A stretch of DNA of 11,825 nucleotides from positions 1-11,825 of the forward strand of contig CAJOMT010000031.1 in assembly GCA_905235815.1 (NCBI GenBank), written 5' to 3'. This DNA comes from an uncultured Clostridia bacterium. Lineage in GTDB: Bacteria > Bacillota > Clostridia > Christensenellales > Borkfalkiaceae. The notes under the pieces are model-generated. The model saw only the letters and a list, made by a program, of their open reading frames with translations, did not search any database and had not been told where the DNA came from. Below, one piece after another: positions 6,867 to 11,825 of the stretch (its first letter is position 1; the number at the start of each line of letters is the position of its first letter). A program made the position numbers and the translations under genes.

Positions 6867-7708
6867 TGAGGCGAGGCAGTGTAACGAAAAAAACAATATA
6901 TTACGTTGTTTCATCGATTGTGGCTGTAATATTAATGTTTCCTTTTATCTATATGTTCTTGCGTTCTTTTATGACGCAGGATCAGGTTATGGCGACGCCG
7001 GTTGAAATGTTTCCCCGTCCGATTTATTTCGGCGCTTACGTATCGATATTCGACGGCGGTGAATATTTTCTGGCTCTTATAGAAACGTTAAAGATCGTAG
7101 GATTCAACTGTATAGCGATACCGCTAAGCGCAACTTTCGTCGGTTACGGCTTTGCAAGGATGAAATTTCCCGGTAAAGACTTGGTTTTTTCAGTAATGCT
7201 CGGCACGATGATGATACCCGGCGCCGTATTACAAGTTCCGCTTTACGTTATGTTTACGAAATTCGGTTGGGTTGATACTTTTATGCCGCTCACCATACCA
7301 AACCTTTTCGGCGGCGGCGCAGTGTATATATTCCTTATACGTCAGTTTATGAGAGGTATACCTATCGAGATCGAAGAGGCGGGGAAGATAGACGGAGCGA
7401 ATCCGTACGTAAGATATTTTCGTCTTGTTCTGCCGCTTTGCTGGCCCGTTATAATTTACGTTATAGTAAATATTTTTAACGCAAATTGGGGAGATTTTTA
7501 CGGTCCGCTTATATATATGAGCGGAAGCGAAAGGCATACGCTTGCATACGCCGTATTTCAGGACGCAATGTATGCCGAAAGCGCAGCGGCGAAAGAGAAC
7601 GTAAGAATGGCTGCGGGCGTGTTTATGTCTTTTTTCCCGGTAATACTTTTTATAGTTTTCCAGAAACAGTTGATTGAAGGCGTTGCCGTTGCGAGTCTTA
7701 AAGGATAG
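6863..7708 (+). CDS. ABC sugar transporter permease 2 (MalG/UgpE-like)
   Basis: The product is 281 residues from the ATG at 6863, or 280 from the ATG at 6866. GGAGA at 6855-6859 serves these starts and gives the ATGA overlap usual for this pair; an in-frame ATG at 6842 has no ribosome site and adds only seven mostly basic residues. It has about six membrane segments, beginning with YYVVSSIVAVILMFPFIYMF. The FLRSFMT segment after it is characteristic of MalG/UgpE-type subunits. The EAA loop reads E-A-G-K-I-D-G-A (residues 172-179) followed by F-R-L-V-L-P-L. The C-terminus ends in FQKQLIEGVAVASLKG, close to the family ending. It pairs with permease 1 in the membrane. Confidence 0.94.
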   Translation: MMRRGSVTKKTIYYVVSSIVAVILMFPFIYMFLRSFMTQDQVMATPVEMFPRPIYFGAYVSIFDGGEYFLALIETLKIVGFNCIAIPLSATFVGYGFARMKFPGKDLVFSVMLGTMMIPGAVLQVPLYVMFTKFGWVDTFMPLTIPNLFGGGAVYIFLIRQFMRGIPIEIEEAGKIDGANPYVRYFRLVLPLCWPVIIYVIVNIFNANWGDFYGPLIYMSGSERHTLAYAVFQDAMYAESAAAKENVRMAAGVFMSFFPVILFIVFQKQLIEGVAVASLKG

Positions 7709-7713
7709 AGGAG
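7709..7713 (+). promoter_or_regulatory. Ribosome site deciding the start of the GH99-like gene
   Basis: AGGAG directly follows the permease 2 stop codon and sits 11 bases before the ATG at 7725. The spacing is a little long, but that ATG opens a clean lipoprotein signal, unlike the upstream TTG at 7674. Confidence 0.6.
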
Positions 7714-7724
7714 AATTTTTCACT

Positions 7725-9578
7725 ATGGGAGAAAAATCGAGAAGATTTATTGCTTTAATCAGTGTTTTTGTGTTGGTTATTTTCAATTCGTTTACGCTTT
7801 ATTCTTGCGGAATCTCGGAAGAGTCTGCCGACGTGGAAGAAAAAGTAATTCGCACGGAATACGACGATAGAGATTTGAACGAATTTGAATTTACCGTAAA
7901 CAACATTGCGGCAACAGACGCGCTCGGCAGGGTATTCGTTTCGGGCGACACGGAGAATAAGGAAAGATACGTCGGAATGTTCTACTTTTTGTGGCTTGGG
8001 ATTTCGGGAAGCGGAACCGTTTACGACATAAGCGATTTATTGGAAAACGATCCCGATTCGCTTTGGAGCGTAGCCGGCGGAAACAGTGCAAGCCCTATGG
8101 GAGCGTATCATTTCTGGGGTAAACCTCTCTTTGGTTATTACCGTTCCGACGACGAATGGGTTATTCGTAAACACATGGAGATGTTTATCTATGCCGGACT
8201 TGACTTTTTATGTTTCGATACGACGAACGCAGTAACCTATCCGAACGTCGTTGCGAAGATATTCGAAGTGCTATACGATTACCAACAGCAGGGTTTTAAA
8301 GTTCCGAAGATAATGTATTATACGAACACAAATTCTTTGGTTACAATGAAATCTTTATATAACGACGTTTATCAAAATGCAAAATACGCTCAATACTCAT
8401 CTCTTTGGTTTGCGCCTAACGGGAAGCCGATGATAGTCGGAGCGAAAAACGAACTCATAGAAGATTATGGTTCTGACGGCGAGCCTATTTATAAAGAAGA
8501 ATACAAAGACATAGCGGAGTATTTTGAAATAAAATATTCGCAGTGGCCGGGCAAGAATAAAACGTTCTATAAAGACGGTTTTCCTTGGATAGATTTTTCT
8601 TATCCTCAAAGAAATCACAATGGAGTTATGAGCGTTTCCGTTGCGCAGCACATAACCGTAAGAATGAGCGACGGAGATTCGAACTGGGGCAGAGGGTATG
8701 ATCGTACAACGTTCAAAAACGAATCGTCTCGCGCGGTTGAGGGGCTTAATTATCAGTCCGAATGGGATACGGTTTTAAAAAATCCCGAAGCGGTAAACAT
8801 AGCGTTTTTAACCGGTTGGAACGAATGGATAGCGATAAAGCAAAGGGGCTCCGACAATATGCCGTATTTCGTGGACACGTTCAATATGGAGTATTCCAGA
8901 GATATGGAGCCTATGGAGGGCGGATACGGGGATAATTTCTATCTGCAAACAATAAAGAACATAAGAGAATACAAATACACGTCGCCAAAACATTATAAAT
9001 ACATTTTAAATTCTCCGTCCGGTATATCCGACGAAGCATGGGAAATATCATCCTCATACCGTGACCCGATAGGAGATTGCAAACAGCGCAACAGTAGGGG
9101 TTACGATTCGAGGACGACTTATACCGACAGTTCCGGGAGAAACGACATACAGTCTGTAAAAGTAACTCACGACGATAAGTACCTTTATGTTTTAATCGGG
9201 TGCGCAAGCGATATAACCACCCGTTTAGCAAACGATACTGCGTTTATGAACGTATATATAGGAACGAACCGTTCGGCAAAATATAAATACGGCGACTATA
9301 ATTTCGTTATAAACAGGTCGCTGACCGGCGGAAAGGCGAGCGTTGAAAGAATAGACGGCGTAAATAAGTACACGTCTGTCGGTAGTGCGGAATGTTGGCA
9401 AAGCGGTAATAATCTGATGCTTAAAGTTTCCCTCTCTTCGTTGGGGCTTTCTGCGGAAAATTGCAGTATATTGTTTAAAGTGACCGATAACGTGTTACCG
9501 AGCGAAGATTTTTCGTCTTTCTACACGACGGGAGATTGCGCTCCGATAGGCAGGCTTTCTTATTCATACGGATATTAA
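7725..9578 (+). CDS. Putative GH99/WbsX-like glycosidase lipoprotein with C-terminal CBM9-like domain
   Basis: The 617-residue product starts at ATG 7725. A lipoprotein signal (basic GEKSRR, hydrophobic core, L-Y-S-C with Cys28; Tyr at -2 is unusual) puts it on the cell surface. Residues 75-430 resemble the GH71/GH99/WbsX-like TIM-barrel group: YVGMFYFLWLG, AYHFWGKPLFGYY, a helix followed by a strand ending L-C-F-D-T-T-N with Asp165, and A-F-L-T-G-W-N-E-W with Glu367, the best candidate catalytic acid. Related families include endo-alpha-mannosidases and enzymes tied to complex polysaccharides. Residues 440-610 form a beta-sandwich resembling CBM9/DOMON-type sugar-binding modules (TTYTDSSGRNDIQSVKVTHDDKYLYVLI split across two strands). 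Inferred role: surface cleavage of the target glycan before uptake. It follows permease 2 by 16 bases. Surface location is firm, the glycosidase fold likely, the substrate unknown. Confidence 0.75.
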   Translation: MGEKSRRFIALISVFVLVIFNSFTLYSCGISEESADVEEKVIRTEYDDRDLNEFEFTVNNIAATDALGRVFVSGDTENKERYVGMFYFLWLGISGSGTVYDISDLLENDPDSLWSVAGGNSASPMGAYHFWGKPLFGYYRSDDEWVIRKHMEMFIYAGLDFLCFDTTNAVTYPNVVAKIFEVLYDYQQQGFKVPKIMYYTNTNSLVTMKSLYNDVYQNAKYAQYSSLWFAPNGKPMIVGAKNELIEDYGSDGEPIYKEEYKDIAEYFEIKYSQWPGKNKTFYKDGFPWIDFSYPQRNHNGVMSVSVAQHITVRMSDGDSNWGRGYDRTTFKNESSRAVEGLNYQSEWDTVLKNPEAVNIAFLTGWNEWIAIKQRGSDNMPYFVDTFNMEYSRDMEPMEGGYGDNFYLQTIKNIREYKYTSPKHYKYILNSPSGISDEAWEISSSYRDPIGDCKQRNSRGYDSRTTYTDSSGRNDIQSVKVTHDDKYLYVLIGCASDITTRLANDTAFMNVYIGTNRSAKYKYGDYNFVINRSLTGGKASVERIDGVNKYTSVGSAECWQSGNNLMLKVSLSSLGLSAENCSILFKVTDNVLPSEDFSSFYTTGDCAPIGRLSYSYGY

Positions 9579-9599
9579 TATAAAAATCAGGAGGAAAAA

Positions 9600-11654
9600 A
9601 TGAAACAAGTAAAAATGGCTAAAAGCACGGCAGTCAAGAGTTTTGTATTTTTGCTCGTCGTAAGCATTTTATTCTCTTTCTCTTTTACGGGGAAGATGAC
9701 GACGAATGCGGCGACTTCGAACGAAGAAAAGAGTTACTCTTGGTCTGCGGGTAAAAATTCTGCGGATACCGGTTGGGAACTTTCCGCAGACGACGGTTTT
9801 ACGATAACCAACACCGTGTCGGCATTCGGCATAGATAGCGAAAGCACGACAAAAGAAAAGAGAGCGGCGGATAATAATTATCTTTCGATGACTTTTTCAG
9901 GTGTAGCCAACGGCTTTAAAGTTAAGTTCTTTATGCTTAACGATAATTCGGCAGGTTCCGATTATAACAAAATGCAAGCGGATCTCTATCTCTTGCAGGG
10001 AGAGACGGAATCTTACGTCGAGACGGTAGATACTTTTAAAAACGTTATAGGCGAGCATACGCTTTCGTTTAAGAAAGTTACCGTCGGAGCAAACGAATAT
10101 ACTTATATAACCGTGGACGGAGTTTCTTTTACTCCCAACGCAAGTATGAATTATAACGGCGCTTTCTCGCTTTCGGTCGAGGCGAATACGACGGACAAGG
10201 CGGAATTCAAACTTTCCGTTGCGGCAGGCGGCAGCGCTCCCGTATACGGCGAGTGGTCTACTTTCGGACAGACAAACGTAAAAGAGAATGCGGACGGAAC
10301 TACCGAGTTTAATTTAAAAGACGGCAGGGCAACGCAATATAACGGAACGCCGGTCGTATATATGCGCGAGCGTGTAGTAAATTTAAAGGGCTATGACGTA
10401 ACAAAACCGATAGTTTTGGAATTTTGCTATGACCACGATAAGGCAATGGGCGTTTGGTACGGTCTTTGCATGGGCAGAACCGCTTTCGGCGATTTGTTCC
10501 CGATGCAGTATAAGTTAAGCGGCGAAGACGCAGGCGATTTTGAAGACGCCGAGATTTACGGTGTAAATTTCAAACTCGACGTAAACGAACAGAATATGAG
10601 AACTTCCGACGGCGTAATGATACAGACTGTCAACGCTTTGGTTCAGTCTACGAATCATAACGCAGATATTCCGTCTTATTTTACAAATAAAAGCGGTCCG
10701 TCTTACGTTAACAGCGCGGACCTCGACGTTGTGGAGATCCTCGTCGGCGAAGAAACTACGACGTTAAAATACAACGGTAAAGTTTTATTCGGCGAGGGCG
10801 GCGAGTGTAAGGGGCTTGACACCAAGCGTTCCGATTTCCCCGACGGCAAGATGTATCCGTATTTTGAATTTATAGGAACTCCCGCAAGTCCCGTAAAGGA
10901 AAATAAGATCACTATCAAGGGCGTAAACGCTCCCGTATATTCAAGCAATCAAGTTAAAACTTTGTATAAAGGAGCAGATGGCTCTACCGATTTTGCTGTG
11001 GATAACTACGATAATACTAACGGCAATTTGAAATTGTATTATGACGGAGCAAAGACGAGCGCCGTTGAAGAAAGCAAATACAGTTATAACGCCGCGAATA
11101 AAACTTTGACCATACAAAACGACGTATTCAGCGTTTTAAATTACGGCGCAAATAAACTTTACGTTGCAAACGACGGCGGAGTGACCGAAATAAATATTAC
11201 GCTTAAAGACGCAAACGTAGTCGCAGTAAATCCGGAAGTAAGATCCGCCCAACTTAAAGACGGAGAAATCTATATCGAAGTAGATTTAAAAGGCGCGGAA
11301 CTTTCGAGATTTTTCGGCGGCGGAATAAGTAAAGCCAATTATGAATTGACCGAAGAAAACGGGAAAACTTATATAGTTATAAAATCTGCTTTCGTAAGCG
11401 TTATGAAAGATAGCGACTATACGTTTACAGTCGAAACGGTTAACGTAAACGAGGATAAAGCGAATTGCAAAGTTACTATCGATAAAAACGGACGAATAAA
11501 GACAGGCGAAGAACAAGAGGCGCCGGACAGCAGTAGCGATAGCGGTAAAAAGGGTTGCGGTTCTTACGTATCCGCAGAAAACGTTATGCTTATGTTATCG
11601 GGTATGTTTGCAGTTGTATTCGTCTTGATAAGACGTAAAAATAAAAGAATTTAA
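9600..11654 (+). CDS. Large secreted beta-sandwich surface protein with C-terminal membrane anchor
   Basis: The 684-residue product starts at an ATG five bases after AGGAGG (9589-9594), 21 bases after the GH99-like gene. A long Sec signal (hydrophobic residues 15-29) is probably cleaved near Ala37-Ala38. I see four beta-rich parts: about 45-212 and 219-447, both resembling jelly-roll/LamG-like lectin modules, then about 448-540, similar to X2/Ig-like modules of clostridial cellulases (YSYNAANKTLTI, VLNYGANKLYV), and 546-630, another small beta domain. A Ser/Asp/Glu-rich linker leads to K-K-G-C-G-S (Cys653), a hydrophobic segment (about 660-678) and a basic tail RRKNKRI. No catalytic motif is evident. 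It is probably a surface glycan-binding protein that holds the substrate for the esterase and glycosidase. No named family is certain. Confidence 0.7.
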   Translation: MKQVKMAKSTAVKSFVFLLVVSILFSFSFTGKMTTNAATSNEEKSYSWSAGKNSADTGWELSADDGFTITNTVSAFGIDSESTTKEKRAADNNYLSMTFSGVANGFKVKFFMLNDNSAGSDYNKMQADLYLLQGETESYVETVDTFKNVIGEHTLSFKKVTVGANEYTYITVDGVSFTPNASMNYNGAFSLSVEANTTDKAEFKLSVAAGGSAPVYGEWSTFGQTNVKENADGTTEFNLKDGRATQYNGTPVVYMRERVVNLKGYDVTKPIVLEFCYDHDKAMGVWYGLCMGRTAFGDLFPMQYKLSGEDAGDFEDAEIYGVNFKLDVNEQNMRTSDGVMIQTVNALVQSTNHNADIPSYFTNKSGPSYVNSADLDVVEILVGEETTTLKYNGKVLFGEGGECKGLDTKRSDFPDGKMYPYFEFIGTPASPVKENKITIKGVNAPVYSSNQVKTLYKGADGSTDFAVDNYDNTNGNLKLYYDGAKTSAVEESKYSYNAANKTLTIQNDVFSVLNYGANKLYVANDGGVTEINITLKDANVVAVNPEVRSAQLKDGEIYIEVDLKGAELSRFFGGGISKANYELTEENGKTYIVIKSAFVSVMKDSDYTFTVETVNVNEDKANCKVTIDKNGRIKTGEEQEAPDSSSDSGKKGCGSYVSAENVMLMLSGMFAVVFVLIRRKNKRI

Positions 11655-11670
11655 AATAAAGGGGAAAATT

Positions 11671-11825
11671 ATGATAAAAAAGAAACAAATCATTTCAGTT
11701 TTTACTATTGCGTTTTTAACCTGTATGATTGCGGCTTTTGCAATGATTGCAGAGCCGATAAAACAGGCAAAAGCAGACAGTACGAATTACCTTACCGAGT
11801 ACTGCGATCTTTCGGAATCGGAAGA
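11671..11825 (+). CDS. Secreted protein of unknown function, 3'-truncated
   Basis: An ATG at 11671, six bases after an AAGGGG-type ribosome site (11659-11664), opens a frame that runs off the right edge after 51 complete codons. The start of the product is a textbook Sec signal: MIKKK, a hydrophobic stretch of about 20 residues, then a likely cleavage after A-K-A before D-S-T-N. The visible mature part (NYLTEYCDLSESE) is too short to identify. It lies 16 bases after the previous gene on the same strand, so it probably belongs to the same operon and is likely another surface or extracellular glycan-handling protein. Confidence 0.75.
   Translation, partial: MIKKKQIISVFTIAFLTCMIAAFAMIAEPIKQAKADSTNYLTEYCDLSESE

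Noticed and set aside
7674..7724. Upstream TTG start for the GH99-like lipoprotein
   Set aside because: It would overlap permease 2 by 35 bases and put 17 extra residues before the lipoprotein signal. The ATG at 7725 gives a normal signal and has AGGAG upstream.
7229..7786. 185-codon open frame on the minus strand opposite permease 2
   Set aside because: It lies almost wholly antisense to a gene with clear permease motifs, and its product is rich in basic and aromatic residues with no domain.
1..11825. CRISPR arrays, tRNA or rRNA genes, insertion sequences with transposase, toxin-antitoxin pairs
   Set aside because: I looked for regularly spaced repeats, tRNA-like folds, transposase motifs and small paired genes and found none.

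Overview
The window looks like part of the chromosome of a gut-type, low-to-moderate GC Bacillota (Clostridia-like) bacterium. The evidence is strong AGGAGG ribosome sites, Gram-positive lipoprotein signals, a LacI/GalR regulator beside a CUT1-type sugar ABC importer without its own ATPase, and a membrane-anchored surface protein with a C-terminal hydrophobic/basic tail. The species cannot be fixed from the sequence alone.

Layout. (1) Bases 2-1168 are the 3' part of a DUF262/DUF1524 (GmrSD-like) HNH nuclease gene, probably a defence gene, whose start lies off the left edge. (2) Bases 1169-1742 hold no convincing gene but are densely folded. There is a two-way terminator, then a GC-richer stretch with several hairpins, including a perfect 19-bp inverted repeat. 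After that come an A-tract, a consensus promoter and an operator-like site. (3) Bases 1743-11825 are one co-directional sugar/glycan locus. In order it encodes a LacI-family repressor, a secreted SGNH esterase lipoprotein, a sugar-binding lipoprotein, two permeases, a large lipoprotein with a GH99/WbsX-like putative glycosidase domain plus a CBM9-like domain, a multidomain beta-sandwich surface protein with a C-terminal anchor, and the start of another secreted protein running off the right edge.

How it fits together. An identical 14-base site, TTTACTCGGGTAAA, lies just downstream of the promoter of the repressor gene and again at the promoter in front of the esterase gene. The simplest reading is that the repressor controls both itself and the whole downstream operon. 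No terminator is visible between the esterase gene and the right edge, and the importer genes overlap by 1 and 4 bases. The inferred job is capture of an acylated complex glycan. The surface protein would bind it, the SGNH enzyme would remove acyl groups, the GH99-like lipoprotein would cut it, and the CUT1 importer would bring in the fragments using a shared ATPase encoded elsewhere. The substrate is unknown. The combination (GH99-like plus CBM9-like lipoprotein, SGNH lipoprotein, GCGS-anchored beta-sandwich protein, private LacI operator) is the most promising candidate for an undescribed system here.
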